Origin: Oligoflexia bacterium
GTDB taxonomy: Bacteria; Bdellovibrionota_G; JANQFH01
Reading direction: 5' to 3'
DNA length: 64,000 bases
Assembly: GCA_028277945.1 (NCBI GenBank)
Contig: JANQFH010000056.1
Coordinates: 281,093 to 345,092 of the forward strand
The stretch's first letter is position 1, and every line of letters begins with the position of its first letter. Below the pieces are notes generated by a model. The model was given only the letters and a program-made list of their open reading frames with translations. It did no database searches and had not been told where the DNA came from. The translations under genes and the position numbers were made by a program. This document shows, piece after piece, positions 35,310 to 43,166 of this stretch.

Positions 35310-36863
35310 CTACTTCCTAGCCGGTGCTACCTTGCGCAGCAGCTCGTTATAGACCGAATTCATGGGATCGAGGTCAACACAGGCGTTGAGCAAGCGTTGT
35401 GCTTCCCTAAAACTATTGCGCATGATTGCCATCTGTGCCTGTTGATGTAAGATCTGCGCCGAACTCTTGAGCTGCACTTCATCCACGAGCTGGCGACGGT
35501 AAGACTGTCGCTGCAGGGGATTTTTAAGGTATTCGTGGCTCTTCTCCAGCTCGCTGATCATGCCCGCTACCTTGAGCCGGTAGCTTTCTGGCAGACCCTC
35601 GACAAGGAAAGTCTCCATAGCTGTTTTGCGTTTGACAAAAGCCTCTGGTAGCTGCTCAGGTGGATGTGACCAATGGATACCTAGCTGTTCGAACTTATTT
35701 TGCCGGCCGAATTCCTCAACCAACGCATCGATGCGGGGAAGTATGGATTCTACACTGGGGCCTGCCTGGTGCGCAGAAAACCGAACTCTACCACAACCCA
35801 TGAGCGCCAGCAGATAAATGTAACTGTCCAGTCTTTTAAACGGACTGCGAGGTAAGAGTTGTTTAACCGCAAGACTTCCTGGTGCAAGATCTTGCCAAAA
35901 CTTGAATTCCTGCTCTGAGAGAAATGGCGCCGGCTGCACACCTTGCGGAAAGAGATCGAGCTTGTCTTGTAGAAGATTCTGAACGGTCTCTGCCGCCAAC
36001 AACGCTATTTTGCTGTGCAGACCCCTGAAAATGAGATTGTCCACTTGAGTTAAGAGGTAACTGCCGGAATAGCTCTCAGGCGGTTGCGATTTAAAGATAT
36101 ACGCTCCTGCTGCCAGCTCTAAGACCTTGGCGTAGTGCTTGACCAGTCTTACCTGCACCAGCCTTTCTATCTGTTCAGCAGTAACAAAGCCCAGTTGTAG
36201 TAAGGCCTCGCGCAGCGTCACTTCATGTTTACTGGCATACTCTTTAGTTTGTAGCAGTTTGTTCTCTGATAGCAGTTTCTCCTTAGACAAAATCAAACCC
36301 ACATCCCGACTGTCCATGTACTTCGATGAATTGACGAGGCGGCCACGAAGAAAAGAGAGTTTAAACCGATCAGCGGGGCTGGTACCACGTACTGCTAAGA
36401 TACCGGTATCGCCACTGCTAGCAATCTGCTTTATAACTTCATAGAGCGATGACTCGTGCCACAGTCGTTCACCCTCTACAAACAGATTTTGCAGAAACAG
36501 CTCGTTCTTAAACGTTTGTGAGCGGGGGGCATTTTGCTCTGCCGTTGCCCGTGGTCCCTCCGCTACCTCTGGCGGCTGCAACAGAATCTGAACCTGCGCT
36601 CTCTGCTGCGGGGTCAGTGGTTCAAATTGGATGCCAACCCCAGTGGGATTCGTCCACACCACCCTCCCCTTAAGTTCAATGCTCTTTCCTAGCAACAACA
36701 GTCGCGCGGTGACCTCGGTCCAGAGTTCTGGACGATCCTCCAAAGAAACAAACAGGCCCCCAGCAAGGATGTTTTGTTTATACTCCTGCGCAAACCGTCC
36801 CACCGTGTCAAATGTAACTTCAATGGTATGGCCAAGCCTCTTTGCCTGAAGCGCTTCCGTCAT
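35310..36863 (-). CDS. PilZ-like / DUF4388 / J-like multidomain protein
   Basis: A 517-residue cytoplasmic protein. Residues 1-110 resemble the PilZ family (LGHTIEVTFDTVGRFAQEYK, NILAGGLFVSLEDRPELWTE, GVGIQFEPLTPQQRAQV), but the c-di-GMP residues RxxxR and D/NxSxxG are not intact. A DUF4388/PATAN-like region follows (GDTGILAVRGTSPADRFKL, FLRGRLVNSSK). The C-terminal 120 residues are helical with a J-like pair lacking HPD (HEYLKNPLQRQSYRRQLVDE) and a TPR. Parts match the architecture of the protein at 3221-5191. ATG 36863 is used because GGAG lies 8 nt upstream; longer readings cross the hairpin region. Confidence 0.78.
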   Translation of the reverse strand: MTEALQAKRLGHTIEVTFDTVGRFAQEYKQNILAGGLFVSLEDRPELWTEVTARLLLLGKSIELKGRVVWTNPTGVGIQFEPLTPQQRAQVQILLQPPEVAEGPRATAEQNAPRSQTFKNELFLQNLFVEGERLWHESSLYEVIKQIASSGDTGILAVRGTSPADRFKLSFLRGRLVNSSKYMDSRDVGLILSKEKLLSENKLLQTKEYASKHEVTLREALLQLGFVTAEQIERLVQVRLVKHYAKVLELAAGAYIFKSQPPESYSGSYLLTQVDNLIFRGLHSKIALLAAETVQNLLQDKLDLFPQGVQPAPFLSEQEFKFWQDLAPGSLAVKQLLPRSPFKRLDSYIYLLALMGCGRVRFSAHQAGPSVESILPRIDALVEEFGRQNKFEQLGIHWSHPPEQLPEAFVKRKTAMETFLVEGLPESYRLKVAGMISELEKSHEYLKNPLQRQSYRRQLVDEVQLKSSAQILHQQAQMAIMRNSFREAQRLLNACVDLDPMNSVYNELLRKVAPARK

Positions 36864-36934
36864 TCCCGCAACTCCACTGTATTTATATAATGTAGCAGAT
36901 TCCTTGCCAGTTCTCAGGTTTTGTGTAAGCATTG

Positions 36935-36968
36935 AAGAACCCCGGAGTGGGTCTCCGGGGATTCTTCG
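36935..36968. repeat. GC hairpin, family III, copy 1
   Basis: GAAGAACCCCGGAG pairs with CTCCGGGGATTCTTC, one unpaired base, loop about TGGGT. It lies between the divergent PilZ genes with copy 2 next to it. Neither arm has a T-tail. Confidence 0.75.
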
Positions 36969-36995
36969 AGGTAAGGTAAAGTCATTATGTAGGAC

Positions 36996-37032
36996 TCGCT
37001 TGACCCCGGACTCACTCCGGGGATTGCGCGAG
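36996..37032. repeat. GC hairpin, family III, copy 2
   Basis: CTCGC with GCGAG, then CCCCGGA with TCCGGGG, loop CTCAC. Reverse-complemented, it shares CCCCGGAGTGAGT and CCGGGG with copy 1, but the outer arms are different and still paired (GAAGAA/TTCTTC in copy 1, CTCGC/GCGAG in copy 2). Confidence 0.75.
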
Positions 37033-37053
37033 CCGTGCCACTCAAAAGCGATC

Positions 37054-37398
37054 ATGGCAAGGCAAAAACAACGCCAGCACGATCGTGTTGACGTTGAAGT
37101 TGGAGCGACACTAGAAGATCTGGATCATATTCTCTCTGTTGCCGTGCTCAACATCAGCGAGGGGGGTGTTTTTGTGCGCTGCAAAAATCCGCCGGAGCGT
37201 TGGACGGATGTGAAACTTAGAATGAAGGTCCCCAATAGCAACCGAGAAATCTACGCCAAGGGAGTTGTTGTGTGGCGATTGACAGCGGCAGATATCAAGC
37301 CTGATTCTGAACTGTCTCCGGGGGCGGGCATTCAATTCACTGAAATCAACGAAAATGATCACCAGCTGCTCAAAAGGAGAATTCTAGGAACCGATTGA
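37054..37398 (+). CDS. PilZ domain protein (c-di-GMP receptor type)
   Basis: A 114-residue single-domain protein. The RxxxR motif is RQHDR (near residue 8) and the second motif is NISEGGVFV (NxSxxG), so both cyclic-di-GMP-binding signatures are present. Further along, AKGVVVWRLTAADIKPDS and PGAGIQFTEI follow the TIGR02266 pattern common in Myxococcota. ATG 37054 follows the hairpin region; the upstream in-frame extension would encode only the repeat. It is 21 bp from the sigma-factor gene on the same strand. Confidence 0.9.
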   Translation: MARQKQRQHDRVDVEVGATLEDLDHILSVAVLNISEGGVFVRCKNPPERWTDVKLRMKVPNSNREIYAKGVVVWRLTAADIKPDSELSPGAGIQFTEINENDHQLLKRRILGTD

Positions 37399-37419
37399 GC
37401 AAGTGATACTTATGTGGTT

Positions 37420-37959
37420 ATGGTTAAGCTTCGATCACGGTTGAAAAAGTCAACTGCACCCCTACCTCTATCAGCAAAGTTTGCAGAGCTGGTTGCACTC
37501 CATCAACGACAGGCTTTATCTATTGCCATGAACCATACCAACAACCTTGTTGATGCAAAAGCAATCGTCCTTAACGCCTATGCCCTGGCTTTCCGACGGC
37601 TAAGTCCCCATAGCACAGAGAGGGAGTTCGCCAGAGATTTTTATCCGATCCTCATCCGCTGCTGCCATCAGTATGGACAGGGCATCTGGTCTCGTATTGG
37701 CCGGCGAAAGCCTCCCCAGGAGGAGTGGGGCACGGTTGTCGACGAGAGCGGTTCGGATGAGGCCATAGATACGCTACTACAACAACGCATATTCAACGCT
37801 GTGAGAAAATTACCAAAGATCCAACGTAGTACTTTTGTTCTCAGGTTTTATGAAGACATGGCTATCAGCGATATATCTAAAATGCTTGACTTGCCTCAAA
37901 CCAAAACTAAGAAAAAACTCAGCCATGCACTAAGGAAACTCCGTGATGGTCGAGTGTGA
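37420..37959 (+). CDS. ECF-type RNA polymerase sigma factor
   Basis: A 179-residue extracytoplasmic-function sigma factor. Region 2 is degenerate (LVALHQRQALSIAMNHTNNLVDAK, FARDFYPILIRCCHQYGQGI) while region 4 is clear: IFNAVRKLPKIQRSTFVLRFYEDMAISDISKMLDLPQTK, a helix-turn-helix for the -35 box. ATG 37420 is favoured over GTG 37414; no strong ribosome site is seen. It overlaps the zinc-finger anti-sigma gene by 14 nt. Confidence 0.85.
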   Translation: MVKLRSRLKKSTAPLPLSAKFAELVALHQRQALSIAMNHTNNLVDAKAIVLNAYALAFRRLSPHSTEREFARDFYPILIRCCHQYGQGIWSRIGRRKPPQEEWGTVVDESGSDEAIDTLLQQRIFNAVRKLPKIQRSTFVLRFYEDMAISDISKMLDLPQTKTKKKLSHALRKLRDGRV

Positions 37960-38470
37960 AGAAATCCAGCTGGCTATTGTCACGTTACCGCCTAATGAGT
38001 TTAAAGAGCGGCCGCAGTTTGCAAAACACGTAGGCAACTGCGAAGAGTGCGCTCGTTTTATCGAGGACATACGTGACATTCGCGATGCTGCGGCACCGGC
38101 GTGGTTTTTGGAACACCTGCCAAAGAACTTTTGGTCAGAATTTGCCGAAGAGATCAAGGCCCATGTATACCGCTTCAGCCGTAAAGACCTCTACAGGTAC
38201 CTACGACCACCTCTCTATATGGCAGCAGGAGCCCTGCTTACCATGCTGCTCTTCCTCTACCCACCACATTCTAAACAGGCACTGCTTAAGAGATTTCACT
38301 GGTCGGACCTCTTCAACACCATCCATACATTGACAGACTATGGCGAACAGAGTAGTGCACGCTATAATCTTGACCCACCTACAGCTGCAGATTTTTTAGT
38401 GACAACATACTCACAGGAGTTGCAGAGAGAAGGGCAACTCTTCCAGCTGCTAAGGAGATGGAAACCATGA
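37946..38470 (+). CDS. Membrane-anchored zinc-finger anti-sigma factor
   Basis: A 174-residue protein with the zf-HC2 motif CEEIQLAIVTL ... FAKHVGNCEECARF (H-x3-C-x2-C) in the first 45 residues, the sigma-binding ZAS domain. A single transmembrane helix follows (PPLYMAAGALLTMLLFLYPP, about 91-111), leaving a short periplasmic domain. It would sequester the sigma factor encoded just before. ATG 37946 has AGGA 9 nt upstream. Confidence 0.83.
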   Translation: MVECEEIQLAIVTLPPNEFKERPQFAKHVGNCEECARFIEDIRDIRDAAAPAWFLEHLPKNFWSEFAEEIKAHVYRFSRKDLYRYLRPPLYMAAGALLTMLLFLYPPHSKQALLKRFHWSDLFNTIHTLTDYGEQSSARYNLDPPTAADFLVTTYSQELQREGQLFQLLRRWKP

Positions 38471-38910
38471 GATTTCGCGAGAAGCTTAGACTTACTGGCG
38501 GTTTTAATCTGCTCGCTCTTTTGAGTGTTGCTTGGTGCCTTATAGGCCTGGGTGTTGCCAAAAACTCACCTCCGTGGTTGTCGGTAATGCAAGAGCTTGA
38601 TGTTAACGATGAGCAGCGCCAAAAATTAGAAAAGACCATTTATGAACATGAAAAACTCCTAATCGACATCACAGCAGATCTGCGCAAGAAAAAGCTGGAG
38701 ATGTATCGACTGTTACAATCAGACGCTCCGAACGAATTGGCTATCATGGAGTTGGCAGAGTCTATTGGCAAAACAGAGGTTAAAACCCATAAAGCAAAAT
38801 TGCATCTGCTCTTGCGGCTTAAAGAAATCCTCTCGAAGCAACAGTATGAAAAACTGAAACAACTCAAACAGATGTACGACGACAAAAGACCAGACGAGCT
38901 AGCAAAATAA
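38458..38910 (+). CDS. Spy/CpxP-like periplasmic protein
   Basis: A 150-residue exported protein. A hydrophobic segment (LLALLSVAWCLIGLGVA) leads a helical body. LDVNDEQRQKL and LSKQQYEKLKQL are LTxxQ-like motifs, spaced about 80 residues apart and joined by heptad-rich helices (LLIDITADLRKKKLEMYRLL, LLLRLKEILSKQQYE), the pattern of Spy, CpxP and ZraP periplasmic chaperones and metal sensors. It overlaps the anti-sigma gene by 13 nt, and an envelope-stress role is inferred. Confidence 0.75.
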   Translation: METMRFREKLRLTGGFNLLALLSVAWCLIGLGVAKNSPPWLSVMQELDVNDEQRQKLEKTIYEHEKLLIDITADLRKKKLEMYRLLQSDAPNELAIMELAESIGKTEVKTHKAKLHLLLRLKEILSKQQYEKLKQLKQMYDDKRPDELAK

Positions 38911-38923
38911 AAACGGTAGAGTT

Positions 38924-39877
38924 ATGCGTCTTGTATTACTTATGGTTGCGCTTGCCGCACTCTTCTACTTTTCTTATTACATTTCAATTTACTTTAAAGA
39001 GCAACAAGACGAGAGCAAACCAGCTTTGCAGGTAAGAGAGCTGGCCACTGCGCCTGTGGCAGAGACCAAAGGATCAACCACGGAGGTGCCGGTTACCACA
39101 CCGGCTCCTGCTCCGGAAGCCCAGCCAACGGCTGTAGACAACAACGTCATCGAGGCGCCACAAGACCCAACAGAGTCCATGCTCGCCGGCTTGCAGACAG
39201 ATGAAGGCCTGGCGCTAAGCAAAATTCTTCAGCATCTGGTCGATAAGCCTGAAGCTGCTAATCGTCAAGAGATCACCGATCGGCTTGAGAAACACTTTGC
39301 TGGACGTTTTCGTAGTGTGTTGGAAGCCTATACTAATGAAGCCAACCACTCCGTCGTGGAGATTGTCACGGTTTTAAAAATTGCCCTGCAGAGTGGTAGT
39401 GCGGAAGCCGTGGGGTTAGTCACTGCAAAGTTGCAGAGCACCGATGCTCAGATTCGCAGCAACACCCTCGCGGCGATCACCGAAGCGGATGCCGACTTGC
39501 TAACTGAGGAGGCTGCTGAAAGTCTCTTTTCGCAATTGCTGACATCCTCGCAGACAGCGGAGGAACCCGTTGTGTCATATATGCAGGCCATGGCTCCTCT
39601 CTTGTCGCGTTTGAGCGATGTTGAGAGACGGCTGTGGTTTTTACGCGGGTTGGAGAGTTTGGAGCAGAGTGAGTCTTATGAAACAGCGGTGGATTCAGAG
39701 ACATGGCTGCTCCTTACCAAAGCTGTGAAGGACAATGAACTCTACTCTAGCATCCTGCAAGAGGAGATTGCCACCCTAGAGGATCCACAGTTCAAATCGC
39801 TATTGGAAGGGATGCTGCAGCGGGAGTCACTAGAATCAGAGGCAGGCGATGAAGAGGAATCAGTTGAGCAACCTTAG
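38924..39877 (+). CDS. Membrane-anchored protein of unknown function
   Basis: A 317-residue protein with an N-terminal anchor (MRLVLLMVALAALFYFSYY), a proline/threonine-rich linker (residues 40-85), and an alpha-helical repeat-like body (LSKILQHLVDKPEAANRQEI, IVTVLKIALQSGSAEAVGLVT, TDAQIRSNTLAAITEADADL) reminiscent of HEAT repeats. It ends in a strongly acidic tail. It is the last of the sigma cluster and overlaps the convergent beta-propeller gene by 18 bp. Confidence 0.65.
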   Translation: MRLVLLMVALAALFYFSYYISIYFKEQQDESKPALQVRELATAPVAETKGSTTEVPVTTPAPAPEAQPTAVDNNVIEAPQDPTESMLAGLQTDEGLALSKILQHLVDKPEAANRQEITDRLEKHFAGRFRSVLEAYTNEANHSVVEIVTVLKIALQSGSAEAVGLVTAKLQSTDAQIRSNTLAAITEADADLLTEEAAESLFSQLLTSSQTAEEPVVSYMQAMAPLLSRLSDVERRLWFLRGLESLEQSESYETAVDSETWLLLTKAVKDNELYSSILQEEIATLEDPQFKSLLEGMLQRESLESEAGDEEESVEQP

Positions 39878-40492
39878 CTCACAGATCTGTCGCAGAGAGC
39901 TATCGACATACCAAACAGAATCACCCAAAAGTGCAACCCCGGTAGGTGTGCCCGGAAGCTCAAACGACTTGAGCTGCTTACCGGTTTCTGCGTCAACAAT
40001 GGCTAACCGTTTTGAGGCTGGCTCGGTAACGTAGAGTTTTCCCTGCTGACAAGCAACACCGCAAACATAGGCATCCACCTCGATGATCTGCTGCACTCGA
40101 CCATCATGGCAGTCGAGCGCATAGAGCTTGCCCTCTTCTGAGTCTGCTTGCCACAGTTGGCTGCCATCAAAACCAAGTCCTCCGGCAAACTTAATAGGTT
40201 CTGGTAGCGGCAGACGGCCAAGCATCTCACCACCCTTAGGGTCAAAACGGCAGAGAACCTTTGTACGCCGGTCTACCTGCCAAAGACAGTTGCCATCAAA
40301 GGTAAGACCTTCAGCTTCTCCCTCTACCTTAAAACCATGCAGTACTCGTCCAGTAATCCGATCGAGACACAAAATGCGGCCACCGTTGTCGTGATCCACA
40401 TGCCACAATGAGTCCGAGCGACTTGCCAAGTCGCCAGGAGTTTCGCCTGGAGTCGAAAAGGAGCGAATGATCTCAGCGCGTCCGCTCTCCAT
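39860..40492 (-). CDS. Beta-propeller (NHL/glutaminyl-cyclase-like) protein
   Basis: A 210-residue soluble protein with repeating SLWHVDHDNGGRILCLDRITG, CLWQVDRRTKVLCRFDPKGG, QLWQADSEEGKLYALDCHDG, KLYVTEPASKRLAIVDAETG and SVWYVDSSLRQICEL blades, about one every 42-44 residues. Five blades are visible. There is no signal peptide. The fold resembles glutamine cyclotransferase and NHL/SMP-30-type propellers, but no catalytic residues can be assigned. It is convergent with the preceding gene and separate from nadC by 83 bp. Confidence 0.7.
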   Translation of the reverse strand: MESGRAEIIRSFSTPGETPGDLASRSDSLWHVDHDNGGRILCLDRITGRVLHGFKVEGEAEGLTFDGNCLWQVDRRTKVLCRFDPKGGEMLGRLPLPEPIKFAGGLGFDGSQLWQADSEEGKLYALDCHDGRVQQIIEVDAYVCGVACQQGKLYVTEPASKRLAIVDAETGKQLKSFELPGTPTGVALLGDSVWYVDSSLRQICELRLLN

Positions 40493-40575
40493 CTCACTTA
40501 TCTATCTAGCATACAAACTAGGCAATGCACAAATGGTGCTGTCATGGCGGCTACAGCAACTCAAGCGCTGATCTA

Positions 40576-41430
40576 TTATGGTGTGTTGTCAGCTAACACC
40601 TGGAGGCTGCAGTCAAGGGCTGCAGCGCTATGCGTAAGGCGGCCAATAGAGATACAGTCAACACCACTCTTGGCGTAGTCGATGATGTTATCAAGGTCTA
40701 TACCACCACTTGCCTCCAACACCGCCCTGCCTGCGCTCAAGTCTACGGCAGCGGCGACTTCCGCCGCAGTAAAGTTATCGAGCATGATGGTAGGAACCTG
40801 CATGTCTAGCAGGGTCTTGACCTCACCCAGGTTGGTGGCCTCGACCTCAAGCCGCAGTGTTGGTTGTTGCTGGCGCAGGCAATCCACCGCAGCCTCAATC
40901 GTGCCAGCAACGCGAATGTGGTTCTCTTTGATAAGTGCCATCCCTGCTAGGTTCATGCGGTGATTTTCACCACCGCCCATGCGCACGGCATACTTTTGTA
41001 GACGTCGCCATCCCGGTATGGTCTTGCGAGTATCCAGAATACGAACTCGATAATCTTTGACTGCGGCCACGAATTTGGCCGTAAGCGTGGCAACACCGGA
41101 GAGCTGCTGGAGAAAATTTAACGCGGGTCTCTCAGCCTGAAGGATGGCAGCTGCTCTGCCTTTAAGGGTAGCAACAATATCTCCGGGAAAAACCCGTTCA
41201 CCATCTTTTTTTTGTGGCAAAAATAGAGTATCGGCGTCGACAGCGCGAAAAACCCCTTCAGCTATAGAGAGACCACAGAGTACTCCTTGTTCTTTGCTGA
41301 CAATGCTGGCTTCAATCTGCAGGTTGTCAACAGACAAGGCCTGAGTGGTAAGATCCTTACCATCTTCACCAATGGCTAAATGGATAAGCGCGGCAACATC
41401 CGGGTCACTGGGCTTTGGAGACGAGATCAT
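40576..41430 (-). CDS. nadC: Nicotinate-nucleotide pyrophosphorylase (carboxylating)
   Basis: A 284-residue quinolinate phosphoribosyltransferase of NAD synthesis. Motifs RILDTRKTIPGWRRLQKYAV and RMGGGENHRMNLAGMALIKENHI form the phosphoribosyl/quinolinate site, followed by LRLEVEATNLGEV and LDNF. TSGGI/ SIG-type phosphate loops appear as EASGGIDLDNI and CISIGRLTHSA. ATG 41430 begins the recognisable family sequence; codons to 41505 upstream lie within the tetR gene. nadC is directly behind tetR. Confidence 0.96.
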   Translation of the reverse strand: MISSPKPSDPDVAALIHLAIGEDGKDLTTQALSVDNLQIEASIVSKEQGVLCGLSIAEGVFRAVDADTLFLPQKKDGERVFPGDIVATLKGRAAAILQAERPALNFLQQLSGVATLTAKFVAAVKDYRVRILDTRKTIPGWRRLQKYAVRMGGGENHRMNLAGMALIKENHIRVAGTIEAAVDCLRQQQPTLRLEVEATNLGEVKTLLDMQVPTIMLDNFTAAEVAAAVDLSAGRAVLEASGGIDLDNIIDYAKSGVDCISIGRLTHSAAALDCSLQVLADNTP

Positions 41431-41431
41431 T

Positions 41432-42055
41432 TCATGGCTGTAGCAACTGAAAGAACCCAGCAAAGTTTGCATGGATGATTTGCACACCTTGACTACGATC
41501 GCCATTGCGAATGGCTGCCTTCGCCAACAACAGAGTCCCTAGCGATTGCGCTAAGGCAAGTTGCGAGAGCTGCTGAAAGTCTTGCCTCGCCTGGATCTCT
41601 CCGCTCTTGGCGGCGTCTTCCAATGCGGTCGTAATCAGTTGCTGGTAACGCGGGAAAAAATCGCTGAGGCGCCGACGGAACTCTTCGGAATAGCTGGAGA
41701 GCTCACTGATCAGGTTGCAGATAGGACAACCCTTATCGAGATTACCGCTACGGAACTCCTCAACAACAAAGTCTCGCCATTTTTGTAGACGTTGCAAACC
41801 AGAGTATTCAGATTTGAAAACAGAGTTCTGTAAAACCCGGTCTAACGTTGAGGTGTAATAGTCGATCAACGCCCGACCCAGCTCTTCCTTGTTTTTAAAA
41901 TGATAGTAGAAGGTCGCCTTGGCGATATTCACATCGCCGGCGATTTCATCCAAAGATGTGCGGAAAAAACCCTGCTCGTGGACTCTGCTTGCGGCGGCCT
42001 CAAGTAGCCGACTTCTCGTATCTAATTGCGTCTGTAGAGAGCTCTCTGTCTGCAT
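41432..42055 (-). CDS. TetR/AcrR-family transcriptional regulator
   Basis: A 207-residue regulator. The N-terminal helix-turn-helix is RSRLLEAAASRVHEQGFFRT, then SLDEIAGDVNIAKATFYYHFKNKEELG, the TetR signature. A variable ligand domain follows with CPICNLISELSSYSEEF and the GTLLLAKAAIRNGD helix. It lies upstream of nadC (1 bp) and divergent from a PilZ-like gene; a TTGTC/GACAA inverted repeat is in the shared promoter region. The effector is unknown. Confidence 0.93.
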   Translation of the reverse strand: MQTESSLQTQLDTRSRLLEAAASRVHEQGFFRTSLDEIAGDVNIAKATFYYHFKNKEELGRALIDYYTSTLDRVLQNSVFKSEYSGLQRLQKWRDFVVEEFRSGNLDKGCPICNLISELSSYSEEFRRRLSDFFPRYQQLITTALEDAAKSGEIQARQDFQQLSQLALAQSLGTLLLAKAAIRNGDRSQGVQIIHANFAGFFQLLQP

Positions 42056-42095
42056 GCTCTGCCTCCACCACCCCCCCTAACAACTTGCCATCTCG

Positions 42096-42124
42096 CGGAT
42101 AGCACCAGTGGCGGCGCTTGTCAA
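42096..42124 (-). promoter_or_regulatory. tetR promoter with TTGACA and candidate operator
   Basis: TTGACA (42119-42124) and TATCCG (42096-42101) are 17 bp apart. A TTGTC/GACAA inverted repeat with a 14 bp spacer overlaps the -35 and extends toward the divergent promoter, so TetR could repress both directions. Confidence 0.7.
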
Positions 42125-42143
42125 TCAGACAGCCAAGACAATC

Positions 42144-42152
42144 TGGTATAAT
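42144..42152 (+). promoter_or_regulatory. Extended -10 promoter immediately before the PilZ gene
   Basis: TGGTATAAT is a consensus extended -10 (TATAAT at 42147-42152). The predicted start of transcription, about 42159, is only 5 nt before ATG 42164, so the gene may be translated from a nearly leaderless mRNA. Confidence 0.6.
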
Positions 42153-42163
42153 GATAATAAGGC

Positions 42164-43048
42164 ATGAGGAACCCATCGCACCATTCAGCCAAGAGGGTTA
42201 AGCCCTCTCCGAGGATACCCTTTCTCAACCAGGTATGGCTGAGGTCACCGGCGGCTGCCAGACCGATCCAGAGCAGCGCCGGAAACCTGAGCGAAACCGG
42301 TATTTTTGTACAGACCAGCGACCCTCCTGAAGTGGACAGCCTGCTAAAGCTGCAGTTTCAGATGACGCCGACGAGTCAAATTATTGAGGTCATGGCTAAG
42401 GTGGTCTGGATCAAGCCATTTGAGCCCATCAACGTTGATGGCCTGCTCCCTGGAGTTGGCCTCCACTTTGTCGAGCTTACTGAGTCTGACCGTACGGAAA
42501 TTCGTGACTTTATCCACAGCTACCTACAGCCGTTGACTGAGAGAGAAGACAACAAGGACGGGCCGCAAGAGTCGACACCGTCAACAGACGACGCTAAACA
42601 AACCTACCCGGTTGAACAGCCCATGGTGTTGCAAATCAAAGGAGAAGAAGAGCCCATTCTCGGCTACAGCCAAGCTATTGATAGCCATAAGCTCCACTTT
42701 GTCGCTGACTTTGTTCCTAAAAACAGCCTGTTCAAACGCATTAGTAACAGCAAGCTTCTCCATCGTCTCAAAGGCTATGCTGCCTTTCCCATACAGTTGG
42801 AAAAGGTGAGGAAAAATCAAGTTGAGTTGAGCTTTGTCGATCTGCGCAACGACCTGATGCAACCGCTACCAGAGACCCGTATAAAGTCTGCCAACCCCAG
42901 CACCGCAAAACCGAATGCGGATGCAAAAGAGACCACCACCAAACCGCAAAACCACACCAGCCTCGCAAGAGAGACAAAGTGGCTGGTAGCCCTCCTAGCG
43001 CTCACCTGCTTCCTACTCGGCCTCTGGCTCGGCAGCCTGCTCCTCTAG
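42164..43048 (+). CDS. PilZ-domain protein with C-terminal membrane anchor
   Basis: A 294-residue protein. Residues 10-130 form a PilZ domain with NLSETGIFV (NxSxxG); the RxxxR part is imperfect (RVKPSPRIPF). A linker with DNKDGPQESTPSTDDAK follows, then a second domain of unknown type (MVLQIKGEEEPILGYSQAID). A single hydrophobic segment (WLVALLALTCFLLGLWLGSLLL) ends the protein as a tail anchor facing the cytoplasm. No Shine-Dalgarno is visible, consistent with the leaderless promoter. Confidence 0.8.
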   Translation: MRNPSHHSAKRVKPSPRIPFLNQVWLRSPAAARPIQSSAGNLSETGIFVQTSDPPEVDSLLKLQFQMTPTSQIIEVMAKVVWIKPFEPINVDGLLPGVGLHFVELTESDRTEIRDFIHSYLQPLTEREDNKDGPQESTPSTDDAKQTYPVEQPMVLQIKGEEEPILGYSQAIDSHKLHFVADFVPKNSLFKRISNSKLLHRLKGYAAFPIQLEKVRKNQVELSFVDLRNDLMQPLPETRIKSANPSTAKPNADAKETTTKPQNHTSLARETKWLVALLALTCFLLGLWLGSLLL

Positions 43049-43166
43049 GTCGCGGGGTCGACTTAGAGAGTCTCGGCACATCCAAAAAAAATATAACAAA
43101 AACAGTAAGTTTTGTTTTGCTTGGGCAAACAGAACAATCGGCATATATTTTGCTGCGTTGTTACGT

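Noticed and set aside
36904-37053. Upstream coding extension of the two divergent PilZ genes
   Set aside because: Both extensions encode the hairpin repeats; downstream ATGs fit domain starts better.
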